Made by a program: the position numbers and the translations under genes. Below, in pieces: positions 54,867 to 63,028 of a DNA stretch of 64,000 bases. The notes under the pieces are model-generated. The model was not told where the DNA came from, made no database searches, and was given only the letters and a program-made list of their open reading frames with translations. This DNA is from Fontibacterium universale (GTDB lineage Bacteria > Pseudomonadota > Alphaproteobacteria > Pelagibacterales > Pelagibacteraceae). The stretch's first letter is position 1, and every line of letters begins with the position of its first letter. The DNA lies in assembly GCA_965236175.1 (NCBI GenBank), contig CBDEAT010000001.1:124001-188000 (forward strand), written 5' to 3'.

Positions 54867-55955
54867 TTATAGATTTATTAATTCATTTAAATTAATCGCT
54901 CCACCTATTGCTGGTATATCCTTGCTATAACCAAGAGTTCTCAACAGGCCGTTATATTCCCCGCCTCTTGCTAATTCGATAATTTTGGATTTTTTTTTTG
55001 TAAAAGCTAAAAAAACTACACCGGAATAATAATCAGTATTTCTTCCAAAATTAGTTTTGAAATTAATAGAATATTTTTTTCCTATTTCTTTATTAATTTT
55101 ACTAATTTTTTTTAAATAACTTTTAATAGATGAATTATTTAATTTATTTTTTGAAAAGAAAGATAAAATTGTACTTTCTGCATTCTGAATTGAGGTATTA
55201 ATGTTTAAAAAATCTCTAATAATTTTAACATTCTTCTTCCCTTTATAATCATCCCTTGGATCTTTAATCTTTTTATTAAAACGTTTAACGATTTCAGAAA
55301 CTGTTCTTCCTCCAATTATAGAGTTGGGATCTAACTTTTCTAAATCTTCAAGTCTTTTTGTGTCTAATTTAATTGCTTTTTGATCTAGATCATAATTTGT
55401 CTCTAACCTTTTCAACATATCTTCAAAATATTCTCTTCTAGAAAAGTTTTTTACCAATCTTAACTTCCATCTAGCTGGAAGCTCTAAGGAGTCTATCAGA
55501 ATTTTAAATAATCCAACGTCGCCTAAAATAACTTCTAAATTCTTAATTTTTTTTAATGGTTCTAATATGGAATTAATCAAAATATTTTCTGATTTATCAC
55601 TATTAGAATTAATAATTTCACAGCCTATCTGATCAAAAACTTTTAAATCTCCTTCTTTGTCTAATCGATAAGCGCTTCCGTAGTAACAGTACTTTTCTTC
55701 TTTATTCTTTTTTTCTTGAATATATTTTAATGCCGTTGAAACTGTTAAATCAGGGCGCAAACTAATTTCTTTTCCAAATAAATCTTTATAAGTTAGTGTA
55801 AATTTTTTAAATTGTTCTCCTGATCGCTCAGTTAATAAACTAGTATCAATCAAGAGATCCAAATCTGTAAAATTAAATTTATTTTTTTTAAAATTACTTA
55901 ATATTTTTTTAGATAGATCTTCTTTTAATCTCTTTTTTTCTAGACCCTGTTTCAT
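54867..55955 (-). CDS. hisZ: ATP phosphoribosyltransferase regulatory subunit
   Basis: A 362-residue HisZ, a paralogue of the HisRS catalytic core that has no aminoacylation role and activates short HisG. It has the class II-like segments SLRPDLTVSTALKYIQ and YYGSAYRLDKEGDLK, and YSGVVFLAF with ARGGEYNGLLRTLG near the end. It lacks an anticodon-binding domain. It starts at the stop of hisS (one-base overlap), putting the synthetase and its paralogue side by side. Confidence 0.92.
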   Translation of the reverse strand: MKQGLEKKRLKEDLSKKILSNFKKNKFNFTDLDLLIDTSLLTERSGEQFKKFTLTYKDLFGKEISLRPDLTVSTALKYIQEKKNKEEKYCYYGSAYRLDKEGDLKVFDQIGCEIINSNSDKSENILINSILEPLKKIKNLEVILGDVGLFKILIDSLELPARWKLRLVKNFSRREYFEDMLKRLETNYDLDQKAIKLDTKRLEDLEKLDPNSIIGGRTVSEIVKRFNKKIKDPRDDYKGKKNVKIIRDFLNINTSIQNAESTILSFFSKNKLNNSSIKSYLKKISKINKEIGKKYSINFKTNFGRNTDYYSGVVFLAFTKKKSKIIELARGGEYNGLLRTLGYSKDIPAIGGAINLNELINL

Positions 55956-57391
55956 TATTTAATCTCATTTAAAAGTTGCTCAAAAGCTACTGTTTTTTGA
56001 GATCCCGAAGATTCTTTCCAATCATCTCTATCTTTTAGAGAATTGGACATTTGCTTACCAATTTCCAAATTTTTAATTGTAACTGAATTATTGCTTACCT
56101 CATCATCGCCACATAAAATGACGTAATTGCATCCTCGTTTGTCAGCATACTTTAGTTGGGATTTTATATTGGCGGTTCCTGAATAAATCTCAGCGCTAAT
56201 ATCTTTTGTTCTTAATAAATTTAAAATCTTCACATAATAATCCATGTATTTTTCATCAAAAACACATATTAAAATAGGAGATTCTTTTTCTACTTTAATT
56301 TTATTTTTTTGAAGAATAGCATAAATTAAACGATCAAGACCAACTGAAATGCCAGTTGAAGGGCAATCTTGATTATTAAAACGTCTTACAAGATCATCAT
56401 ATCTTCCTCCGCCCCCTATTGAACCAAATTCAATCTCTTCACCCTTAGTATTGGTAACGCCAAATGTAAGGTTAGCCTCAAAAATAGGACCTGTATAATA
56501 TTCAAGCCCTCTAACAACAGTTGGATCAAAGATAAAATTATCGAATTTCAATAATAAAAAATATTTTTTTATTAAAACAAGCTCATTGATTCCATCTAAT
56601 ATAGTTTGATTGTCTCCAGCAATCTTTTCTATTTTTTCAAAATTATTATCTGAAAGATCTTTAATACTTAAAAACTTAATAATTTCTTTAATTTGAGACT
56701 CATCTAACTCGGCTCCTTTTGTGAAATCTCCAGATTTATCTTTTCTACCTTTTCCCAAAAGATATTGTACGCCCTCTAACCCAACTCTATCTAACTTATC
56801 GATAGCTCTTAGTGCTATTGATTGTTTATTTTCGTCATTGATTTTTAACTTTTCTAATAATCCTTTTGTTAATTTACGATTAGATATTTTAATTATAAAT
56901 TCTTTTTTTGTTAATCCGCAGCCATTTAAAATCTCTGAAACTAAACAACATAACTCTGCATCAGCAAATAAATTACTTGTTCCTATGTAATCTGCATCAA
57001 ACTGTAAAAATTCTCTAAATCTTCCAGGACCTGGCTTTTCATTTCTCCAAACTGTTCCTAGTTGATACCTTTTAAAAGGTCTTGGTAAATTGTTAAAGTT
57101 TTTAGCTGCATATCTGGCTAATGGTGCTGTTAGATCATATCTTAACGAGAGCCATTTTTTATCATCTTCGAAAGAAAAAACTCCCTCTGATGGTCTATCT
57201 TTGTCAGGTAAAAATTTACCAATGCTATCGGTAAACTCGAAACTAGGAGTTTCAAGATATTGAAAGCCATATTTAGCCATGACCTTTTTAATATTTGATA
57301 TTAAAAGATCTCTTGCTAATAACTCTTCTTCTTGTCTATCTACAAAACCTGCTGGTAATTCACTGCTAGGTTTAAAAGTTTTTTTATTCAT
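55955..57391 (-). CDS. hisS: Histidyl-tRNA synthetase, alphaproteobacterial alternative type
   Basis: A 478-residue class II synthetase. PAGFVDRQEEELLARDLLI, IGKFLPDKDRPSEGVFSFED, LSLRYDLTAPLARY, the motif 2 block RNEKPGPGRFREFLQFDADYIG, VVRGLEYYTGPIFEA and GGGGRYDDLV are of the derived HisRS that co-evolved with tRNA-His lacking G-1:C73. ATG at 57391 is chosen; longer readings would run through the tRNA-His gene. The start lies only 5 bases after the encoded CCA of tRNA-His. Confidence 0.95.
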   Translation of the reverse strand: MNKKTFKPSSELPAGFVDRQEEELLARDLLISNIKKVMAKYGFQYLETPSFEFTDSIGKFLPDKDRPSEGVFSFEDDKKWLSLRYDLTAPLARYAAKNFNNLPRPFKRYQLGTVWRNEKPGPGRFREFLQFDADYIGTSNLFADAELCCLVSEILNGCGLTKKEFIIKISNRKLTKGLLEKLKINDENKQSIALRAIDKLDRVGLEGVQYLLGKGRKDKSGDFTKGAELDESQIKEIIKFLSIKDLSDNNFEKIEKIAGDNQTILDGINELVLIKKYFLLLKFDNFIFDPTVVRGLEYYTGPIFEANLTFGVTNTKGEEIEFGSIGGGGRYDDLVRRFNNQDCPSTGISVGLDRLIYAILQKNKIKVEKESPILICVFDEKYMDYYVKILNLLRTKDISAEIYSGTANIKSQLKYADKRGCNYVILCGDDEVSNNSVTIKNLEIGKQMSNSLKDRDDWKESSGSQKTVAFEQLLNEIK

Positions 57392-57396
57392 TAATT

Positions 57397-57473
57397 TGGT
57401 ACAGCTGGGTGGATTCGAACCACCGACATCTGGTTCCACAAACCAGCGCTCTAACCAACTGAGCTACAGCTGC
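57397..57473 (-). tRNA. tRNA-His (anticodon GTG), without encoded G-1 and with A73
   Basis: The acceptor GCAGCTG pairs with CAGCTGT, the anticodon stem CTGGT/ACCAG holds TTGTGGA (anticodon GTG), and the T-arm is GGTTCGAATCC. The discriminator is A, CCA is encoded, and the base before G1 is T, not G. Most bacteria have G-1:C73; the A73 form is a known trait of a large alphaproteobacterial group. Confidence 0.95.
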
Positions 57474-57633
57474 ATGTTTTTTGTTTATAATATTATTTTG
57501 TTTTTAAATATATAATTCTATTAGCTAAGCGCATGCTCAGCATGAGGATGGTGTCTGTGAGTAGATATATATTTTTTTATCATTTCAATTAGAGGTTGAT
57601 TATCAATCTGAGAATGAAATTGCAAATAAAAAA

Positions 57634-57709
57634 TGGTGGTCTGAGCTGGAATTGAACCAGCGACACAAGCCTTTTCAGGGCTCTGCTCTACCAACTGAGC
57701 TACCAGACC
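57634..57709 (-). tRNA. tRNA-Phe (anticodon GAA)
   Basis: The acceptor GGTCTGG pairs with TCAGACC (last pair G-U), the anticodon stem GAGCC/GGCTT holds CTGAAAA (anticodon GAA), and the T-arm is CTGGTTCAATTCCAG. The discriminator is A and CCA is encoded. It lies between maf and tRNA-His on the same strand. Confidence 0.95.
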
Positions 57710-57756
57710 ACTGGGCATGTTTTTTTCACAAAACAAATTATTAATCAATTAAAATA

Positions 57757-58335
57757 TTAAATTAAACCTTGTGAATTAAGCAAATTATAAGTTTCAAACA
57801 AAGGCAAACCAACTACATTTGAATACGAACCATTAATTCTTTTAATAAATTTTTCAGCATAACCTTGTATGGCATAAGCACCTGCTTTATCTTTCCACTC
57901 ATTAGTTGATAAATATTCGTCGATCTCCTGCTTATTTAATCTTTTAAAAGTAACTTTTGTTATAACTTTTTTAACTTTGATTGAGTTTTTTTTTGCTAAA
58001 CATACGCATGTCATGACATTATGTTTTCTTCCTGAAAAGAAAGCCAAAAAATCTTTAGCTTCTTCTTTGTCTTTAGGTTTTAAAAAAATTTTATTACTAC
58101 AAAAGACTATGGTATCTGCTGATAAAATAAACTCTTCTGGATATTTTTCTAAAGCTTTAAGAGCTTTATTTTTTGCAACTCTAATACAATATTTTTTAGG
58201 ATTTTCTTTACTATTTATATCTTCGTTAATATCTGAAGAATAAATTATTTTTGGAAAGATTTTTATATTATTAAGAAGTTCTATTCTTCTTGGTGATGAG
58301 GAGGCTAAAACAAAACTATGTTTTGTTTCATTCAT
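57757..58335 (-). CDS. maf: Maf family nucleotide pyrophosphatase
   Basis: A 192-residue Maf protein, which hydrolyses non-canonical or certain nucleoside triphosphates to monophosphates. The start VLASSSPRRIELL, LSADTIVFCSNKIFLKPKDKEEA (catalytic D) and the end DKAGAYAIQGYAEKFIKRINGSYSNVVGLPL in pieces are diagnostic. Its ATG overlaps the infA stop; the order hisD-infA-maf is characteristic of alphaproteobacteria. Confidence 0.95.
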   Translation of the reverse strand: MNETKHSFVLASSSPRRIELLNNIKIFPKIIYSSDINEDINSKENPKKYCIRVAKNKALKALEKYPEEFILSADTIVFCSNKIFLKPKDKEEAKDFLAFFSGRKHNVMTCVCLAKKNSIKVKKVITKVTFKRLNKQEIDEYLSTNEWKDKAGAYAIQGYAEKFIKRINGSYSNVVGLPLFETYNLLNSQGLI

Positions 58336-58553
58336 TATTTAAATCTAAAAATGATCCTGCCTTTAGTTAAATCATATGGTGTAACTTCAACCATAACTTC
58401 ATCTCCAGCTAAAACTCTAATTCTATTTTTTCTCATTTTTCCAGCTGTATGAGCTAAAACTTCATGATTATTTTCTAGTTTCACTCTAAACATAGCATTG
58501 GGTAACAACTCTGTTACCAATCCCTTAAACTCCAACATTTCTTCTTTTGCCAT
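58335..58553 (-). CDS. infA: Translation initiation factor IF-1
   Basis: A 72-residue single OB-fold IF-1. EMLEFKGLVTELLPNAMFRVKLENN, HTAGKMRKNRIRVLAGD and VEVTPYDLTKGRIIFRFK are family signatures, given here in pieces. Exact expected length. It lies 2 bases after hisD and overlaps maf by one. Confidence 0.98.
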   Translation of the reverse strand: MAKEEMLEFKGLVTELLPNAMFRVKLENNHEVLAHTAGKMRKNRIRVLAGDEVMVEVTPYDLTKGRIIFRFK

Positions 58554-58555
58554 AT

Positions 58556-59842
58556 TTAACTAATTCTAATTCTAATTGATTGAGAGTGAGCGAACAAACC
58601 CTCGTAATTTGCTAGGTGTATAGCTGATCTTCCTATCTTTTCAAGACCTTGTTTGCTCATTTTAATAACTGAGGTTTTTTTATAAAAATCATAAACAGAT
58701 AACCCTGAAGCAAATCTTGCTGATCCAGCCGTTGGTAAAACATGATTTGGTCCTGCTAAATAATCTCCTATAGCTTCTGGCGAATTTTCTCCTAAAAAAA
58801 TTGATCCAGCATTTTTAATTTGTTTTGCCAAAACTGAATTATTCTTAGTTTTAATCTCAAGATGCTCTGGTGCTATAACGTTTACAACGCTAACAACTTC
58901 TTTAAAATTTTTACAAACTATAATTGCACTATTTTTATCAATTGCTTTTTTAGCTATCTGCTTTCTAGGCAAAACATCTAAAAATTTATAAATCTTACTT
59001 TTAACCTCAAGACCAAATTTCAAATTTGTTGTTACTAATATTGCTTGAGACAACTCATCATGTTCAGCTTGTGATAATAAATCTATAGCTGTTAATGTTG
59101 AGTCATTGTCCTGATTTGCAACCACTGTAATTTCCGAAGGTCCCGCAACCATGTCTATGCCCACTTCACCAAAAACTTCCTTTTTAGCTATAGTTACAAA
59201 AATATTGCCTGGTCCTACAATTTTATCAACTTTCATAACGGTATTTGTTCCGTAAGTGAAAGCGCCTATTGCTTGAGCTCCGCCTATTTTATAAATCTTT
59301 TTTACACCGCATATTTTAGCTGCATAAACAACGCCAGCATTAATTTTATTATTTGGTGTTGGCATGCATAGGGTTATATTTTTTACACCAGCAACAATTG
59401 CTGGAACGGCGTTCATAATAACTGAGCTTGGATAACTAGCTGTTCCTCCTGGAATGTATATTCCAACTCTATTTAAGGGAGAAACTTTGTAAGCCAACTC
59501 ATTTTTATATTTATCAAAATATTTATAACTCTTGATTGATTGTCTCTTATGAAAATCTTTAACTCTGTCAAATGCAAGTTTGATAGAACTTTTTACTGAA
59601 GAATCTAAATTTTTTATAACTTTATTAATCTCTTTATTGCTTAAAATAATATTTTTCTTAGAAACTGAACTTCTATCAAATTTCTTTTGATAATAAACGA
59701 CAGCGTTGTCCCCTTTAATTTTAACGTCCTTAAGGATTTTTTTAACAATATTAGCTTTATTAGAAAAATTAGATTTTCTGTTTTGAGAAATAAAATCTAA
59801 ATCTTTTAAAAATCTATTTTTATTAAATTTTATAATTTTCAT
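58556..59842 (-). CDS. hisD: Histidinol dehydrogenase
   Basis: A 428-residue zinc enzyme that oxidises histidinol to histidine, the last step of the pathway begun by HisG/HisZ downstream. PLNRVGIYIPGGTASYPSSVIM, GGAQAIGAFTYGT, VDKIVGPGNIFVT, DMVAGPSEI, DLLSQAEHDE and the end PEAIGDYLAGPNHVLPTAG are present. ATG at 59842 (MKIIKFNKNRF) avoids overlapping the preceding gene by 47 bases; the longer reading from 59890 is unlikely. Confidence 0.96.
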   Translation of the reverse strand: MKIIKFNKNRFLKDLDFISQNRKSNFSNKANIVKKILKDVKIKGDNAVVYYQKKFDRSSVSKKNIILSNKEINKVIKNLDSSVKSSIKLAFDRVKDFHKRQSIKSYKYFDKYKNELAYKVSPLNRVGIYIPGGTASYPSSVIMNAVPAIVAGVKNITLCMPTPNNKINAGVVYAAKICGVKKIYKIGGAQAIGAFTYGTNTVMKVDKIVGPGNIFVTIAKKEVFGEVGIDMVAGPSEITVVANQDNDSTLTAIDLLSQAEHDELSQAILVTTNLKFGLEVKSKIYKFLDVLPRKQIAKKAIDKNSAIIVCKNFKEVVSVVNVIAPEHLEIKTKNNSVLAKQIKNAGSIFLGENSPEAIGDYLAGPNHVLPTAGSARFASGLSVYDFYKKTSVIKMSKQGLEKIGRSAIHLANYEGLFAHSQSIRIRIS

Positions 59843-59843
59843 A

Positions 59844-60290
59844 CTAAATCTTGTGCTTTGGTTTATAACTGGTTTCCCATGTTTTTCCAAAATCTTCTAA
59901 AGACGAATCTATTTCTTCAGCTTTAACTAATAAAATACTATCTCCAGAAAAAATTAATCTTATATCAAAATAATTATCTTTAATCTCTGTTTTGATCGCT
60001 AGAAACTCGAGTATCTTAGTCTTTTTTTTCGGATTAATTCCTTTTGATTTAACTTTTGAAACATTATCAAAAACAAGAGCGCTACGTATTCTTTTGTTTT
60101 TTCTAAAGATTCCTTTTTCAGCGTCTTCCCACATAAAACGATTAAATACACAAATAAGTTTTTTGGTTTTCGGTAAAAATTTTATATCATTTGCAACAAT
60201 TACTGAGTCTTGTAAGTAAGCTGAAAAAACATGCAAATCCTGTATGTCTTCTGCTAACAGCTTTAATTTAGAAATATTTTCATTAGTCAT
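59844..60290 (-). CDS. DUF2948 family protein
   Basis: A 148-residue protein with the DUF2948 pattern: LKLLAEDIQDLHVFSAYLQDSV, the core RFMWEDAEK and the IRLIFSGDSILLVKAEEIDSSLEDFG end. It is an alphaproteobacterial family of unknown function encoded beside murA; here it overlaps the murA end by eight bases. No signal peptide or membrane helix is seen. Confidence 0.87.
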   Translation of the reverse strand: MTNENISKLKLLAEDIQDLHVFSAYLQDSVIVANDIKFLPKTKKLICVFNRFMWEDAEKGIFRKNKRIRSALVFDNVSKVKSKGINPKKKTKILEFLAIKTEIKDNYFDIRLIFSGDSILLVKAEEIDSSLEDFGKTWETSYKPKHKI

Positions 60291-61545
60291 TTACTCTCCT
60301 AACATTAGCACCACATAAATTAAGTTTTTTTTCTAATTTACTGTAGCCTCTATCTAAATGATAAATTCTATTAATTGTTGTGGTGCCTTTTGCTGATAAA
60401 GCTGCTAACACTAAACTTACAGATGCCCTTAGATCTGTAGCCATTACTTCAGCACCATTTAAATTTTTAATTCCTTTTATTGTGGCTTTTTGTTTTTTTA
60501 TTTCAATATCAGCGCCCATTCTCATTAATTCTGAAACATGAAGAAATCTATTTTCAAATATCTCTTCATTAATTACTGACGATCCTTTGATCTGAGTAGC
60601 TAAAGCCATAAACTGAGCCTGCATATCGGTTGGAAACCCGGGATACGGTTTTGTAGTAATTTTAAATGGTTTTAATTGATGCTTTCTAAAAATTATAAAA
60701 GAATCTTTATAGGTTTTAATATTAGCTCCTATTTTTCTTAGTACATTAAATATATTTTTTAAATGATCGTTATTAACGTTTTTAATTAATAACTTGCCGT
60801 TAGTTATTAGTGCCGCGATTGCATAAGTTGCAGCTTCTATTCTGTCTGGAATAATTCTATGTCTGATTGGATATAAAAATTTTACTCCTTTTATAATAAT
60901 TTTTCTTTTTGAATTATATTGTATGTCCGCACCACATTTATTTAAAAATTTTATTAAATCTACAATCTCTGGTTCAAGTGCAGCATTACTAATTTTTGTA
61001 ACTCCTTTGGCAAGAACCGCTGCTATAATAATGCTTTCTGTTGCTCCAACTGAAATTAAAGGAAATTTAATATTAGCGCCTAACAAACCTTTTGGTGCAC
61101 TCGCATCAATATAACCATTCTTTACATTAATTTTTGCACCAAGTTTTTTTAATGCATCTAAATGTAAATTCACAGGCCTTGCTCCTATAGAACAGCCTCC
61201 TGGCAAAGAAACTCTGGCTTTTCCGAACTTTGCCAACAATGGAGCTAAAACTAAAACTCCAGCTCTCATAGTTTTCATGATTGCATATGGGGCAAAATAT
61301 TTATCTATATTTTTTTTGGATATTTTTAATACTTCTTTGTCTTCATTAAATTCAACTTCTCTTCCTAAAACCTTAATTAAATTAATTAAAGTGTAGATAT
61401 CTTTAACTTTAGGAACGTTCTCAAACTGCACTGAATCATCAAACAATAATGAAGATATAACAATAGGAAGACTTGCGTTTTTAGAGCCTGAAATAACTAC
61501 TTCACCAGAGAGTTTCTTTCCTCCCTTAATTAATAGTTTTTGCAT
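60283..61545 (-). CDS. murA: UDP-N-acetylglucosamine 1-carboxyvinyltransferase
   Basis: A 420-residue MurA, the first committed enzyme of peptidoglycan synthesis and the fosfomycin target. The catalytic C118 is in LPGGCSIGARPVNLHLD, so fosfomycin-binding Cys is retained. ISGSKNASLPI, GATESIIIAAV, PGFPTDMQAQFMAL and the EVMATDLRASVSLVLAAL end are typical. Complete and in one frame. Confidence 0.97.
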   Translation of the reverse strand: MQKLLIKGGKKLSGEVVISGSKNASLPIVISSLLFDDSVQFENVPKVKDIYTLINLIKVLGREVEFNEDKEVLKISKKNIDKYFAPYAIMKTMRAGVLVLAPLLAKFGKARVSLPGGCSIGARPVNLHLDALKKLGAKINVKNGYIDASAPKGLLGANIKFPLISVGATESIIIAAVLAKGVTKISNAALEPEIVDLIKFLNKCGADIQYNSKRKIIIKGVKFLYPIRHRIIPDRIEAATYAIAALITNGKLLIKNVNNDHLKNIFNVLRKIGANIKTYKDSFIIFRKHQLKPFKITTKPYPGFPTDMQAQFMALATQIKGSSVINEEIFENRFLHVSELMRMGADIEIKKQKATIKGIKNLNGAEVMATDLRASVSLVLAALSAKGTTTINRIYHLDRGYSKLEKKLNLCGANVRRVND

Positions 61546-61547
61546 AT

Positions 61548-62102
61548 TTAAATTTTTGGAAGAGTAACGCCTTTTTGTTTCATATATTTTCCCTTTTTAT
61601 CGGCATATGAAGTTTCTGGTTCTTGATCACCTTTTAAAAAAATAAACTGACAAGCCCCTTCGTTGGCATAAATTTTTGCAGGCAATGTTGTTGTGTTTGA
61701 AAACTCAAGGGTTACATGTCCTTCCCACTCTGGCTCTAAAGGAGTAACGTTAACAATTATTCCGCATCTTGCATAAGTGCTTTTTCCAAGACAAATTACT
61801 AAAACATCCCTTGGAATCTTGAAATATTCAACCGTTCTAGCTAGCGCGAATGAATTAGGCGGTATTATGCAAACATCAGTTTTTCTTGTCACAAAACTAT
61901 TTTTTGAAAATTTTTTAGGATCAACAAATGCTGAATCTATATTTGTAAATATCTTAAACTCATTAGAAACCCTTGCGTCATAGCCATAAGAAGAAAGTCC
62001 GAAAGAAATTTTATTTTTCCTTTGTTGTTTTTGAACAAAAGGACTTATCATTTTTTTTTCTAAGGACATTTTTTTTATCCAATGATCAGATAAGACACTC
62101 AT
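61548..62102 (-). CDS. dcd: dCTP deaminase
   Basis: A 184-residue trimeric Dcd converting dCTP to dUTP, or directly to dUMP if bifunctional. The start VLSDHWIKKM, ISFGLSSYGYDARVSNEF, PPNSFALARTVEYFKIPRDV, GKSTYARCGIIVNVTPLEPEWEGHVTLEFSNTT in pieces are diagnostic. Its ATG overlaps the stop of a 36-aa ORF (ATGA). Confidence 0.95.
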   Translation of the reverse strand: MSVLSDHWIKKMSLEKKMISPFVQKQQRKNKISFGLSSYGYDARVSNEFKIFTNIDSAFVDPKKFSKNSFVTRKTDVCIIPPNSFALARTVEYFKIPRDVLVICLGKSTYARCGIIVNVTPLEPEWEGHVTLEFSNTTTLPAKIYANEGACQFIFLKGDQEPETSYADKKGKYMKQKGVTLPKI

Positions 62103-62209
62103 GCTTTTCTTTCTTTAATTTTTTTTAAAAATTCTTTTCTTTTTTTTAAATTCTCTCTAAGGGCTTCTGAAAGACGTTCTTTCTTTAAATCTTTTTGATT
62201 ATTAATCAT
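62099..62209 (-). CDS. Small basic protein of the murA-dcd neighbourhood
   Basis: A 36-codon ORF from ATG 62209, starting MINNQKDLKKERLSEALREN and ending FLKKIKERKA. The LSEALRENLKKRK core resembles short basic proteins predicted near murA in alphaproteobacteria (family unnamed to me). It is coupled to dcd by an ATGA overlap, which supports translation. The whole chain is predicted helical and strongly positive. Function unknown. Confidence 0.6.
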   Translation of the reverse strand: MINNQKDLKKERLSEALRENLKKRKEFLKKIKERKA

Positions 62210-62225
62210 CAAGCTCAAACGCGAA

Positions 62226-62417
62226 CTATTTATTTGGATTTGTTAAATCGTCTAAAGTGATAGGCTTATTAATATCGTGCATCTCTTGTTCAGGTTCTTT
62301 TGCGGGTATGGTTGAGGCTCTTTTAGCTTTTTTTAAAGCAAGACGTTCTTTTCTCTTCGCTTCTTTAAGCATAGCTCTTTCTCCACGTTTAGACTTGTAA
62401 TCATAATGAATACCCAT
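62226..62417 (-). CDS. Hypothetical small Lys-rich protein
   Basis: A 63-residue ORF with a basic N-terminal half (MGIHYDYKSKRGERAMLKEA, then KRKERLALKKAKRAS) and an acidic/neutral C-terminal tail (EPEQEMHDINKPITLDDLTN). I do not recognise a family. No signal, helix anchor or Cys. It lies between cspA (33 bases) and the 36-aa ORF (16 bases) on the same strand. A nucleic-acid- or ribosome-associated role is only a guess from charge. Confidence 0.6.
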   Translation of the reverse strand: MGIHYDYKSKRGERAMLKEAKRKERLALKKAKRASTIPAKEPEQEMHDINKPITLDDLTNPNK

Positions 62418-62450
62418 GGGTGAGCCTCCTCCATCAAAAAAATCTAGATA

Positions 62451-62660
62451 TTAAACTTTTTTTAAATTTACAGCTGATGGACCTTTTTTTCCATCTTCGA
62501 TATCAAATGTAAGAACATCTCCTTCGTCAAGATAATCTATTCCTGCATCTTTAACAGCTGACATATGGACAAATACGTCTTTTTGTTTGTCGTCTCTCTC
62601 AATAAAACCGTAGCCTTTGCTACCGTTAAACCACTTTACTTTACCTTTTATGCTACTCAT
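62451..62660 (-). CDS. cspA: Cold-shock domain protein
   Basis: A 69-residue CspA-family RNA chaperone. RNP1 is KGYGFIER and RNP2 DVFVHMSAV, after GKVKWFNGSKG. ATG at 62660 (MSSIKGKVKWF) is the right start; a reading 12 codons longer is not conserved in the family. About 200 bases lie between its start and tRNA-Thr, long enough for the structured 5' leader that many csp mRNAs have; a TTGACA hexamer lies at 62751-62756 on its strand without a convincing -10. Confidence 0.95.
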   Translation of the reverse strand: MSSIKGKVKWFNGSKGYGFIERDDKQKDVFVHMSAVKDAGIDYLDEGDVLTFDIEDGKKGPSAVNLKKV

Positions 62661-62862
62661 CTTACGTTTATTTACTTTCGTTATTATGTTGTTCAATTTG
62701 AATACTATTACTCAAAGTGAGACTTGTGTTTAATAGGTATAATAGCCAGTTGTCAAGATTGCTAACGCATAGCTTGTAATTTTATTGTTTTTAATGGCTA
62801 ATTATTTAGTTTTAAATGTTTATTTAAAAAGAACTATAAATTACAAATTTAAAATTCAAAAT

Positions 62863-62938
62863 GCCCACATAGCTTAGTTGGTAGAGCACTTCCATGGTAA
62901 GGAAGAGGTGGCCAGTTCGATTCCGGCTGTGGGCACCA
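62863..62938 (+). tRNA. tRNA-Thr (anticodon GGT)
   Basis: The acceptor GCCCACA pairs with TGTGGGC, the anticodon stem CTTCC/GGAAG holds ATGGTAA (anticodon GGT), and the T-arm is CCAGTTCGATTCCGG. The discriminator is A and CCA is encoded. It stands alone on the plus strand, 90 bases before aceE. Confidence 0.96.
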
Positions 62939-62988
62939 AAATTTTAAACTTCACAAGGTCATTTTAATCTAATATTTAAGCCAAACTT

Positions 62989-63017
62989 TTGATAGTTTTA
63001 TAAAAAGCATTTAAATA
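62989..63017 (+). promoter_or_regulatory. Predicted sigma70-type promoter of aceE
   Basis: TTGATA (62989-62994) and TAAATA (63012-63017) with 17-base spacing; a second -10 candidate TATAAT is at 63016-63021. Either puts the transcription start within a few bases of the ATG at 63029, so the mRNA may be nearly leaderless. Confidence 0.4.
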
Positions 63018-63028
63018 TAATAAACTCT

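Noticed and set aside
57392..57439. Longer hisS start inside tRNA-His
   Set aside because: The added residues (MEPDVGGSNPPSC) are translated tRNA sequence; HisRS homology begins after MNKK.
57521..57748. Open reading frame across tRNA-Phe on the minus strand
   Set aside because: It reads through a complete tRNA gene and its protein resembles nothing; tRNA genes often leave open frames.
59843..59890. Longer hisD start
   Set aside because: Would overlap the DUF2948 gene by 47 bases and adds residues that are the frameshadow of it; MKIIKF is a typical start.
62663..62862. cspA promoter and thermosensor leader
   Set aside because: A TTGACA hexamer is present on the minus strand at 62751-62756, but no -10 element at 16-18 bases and no clear leader structure could be supported.
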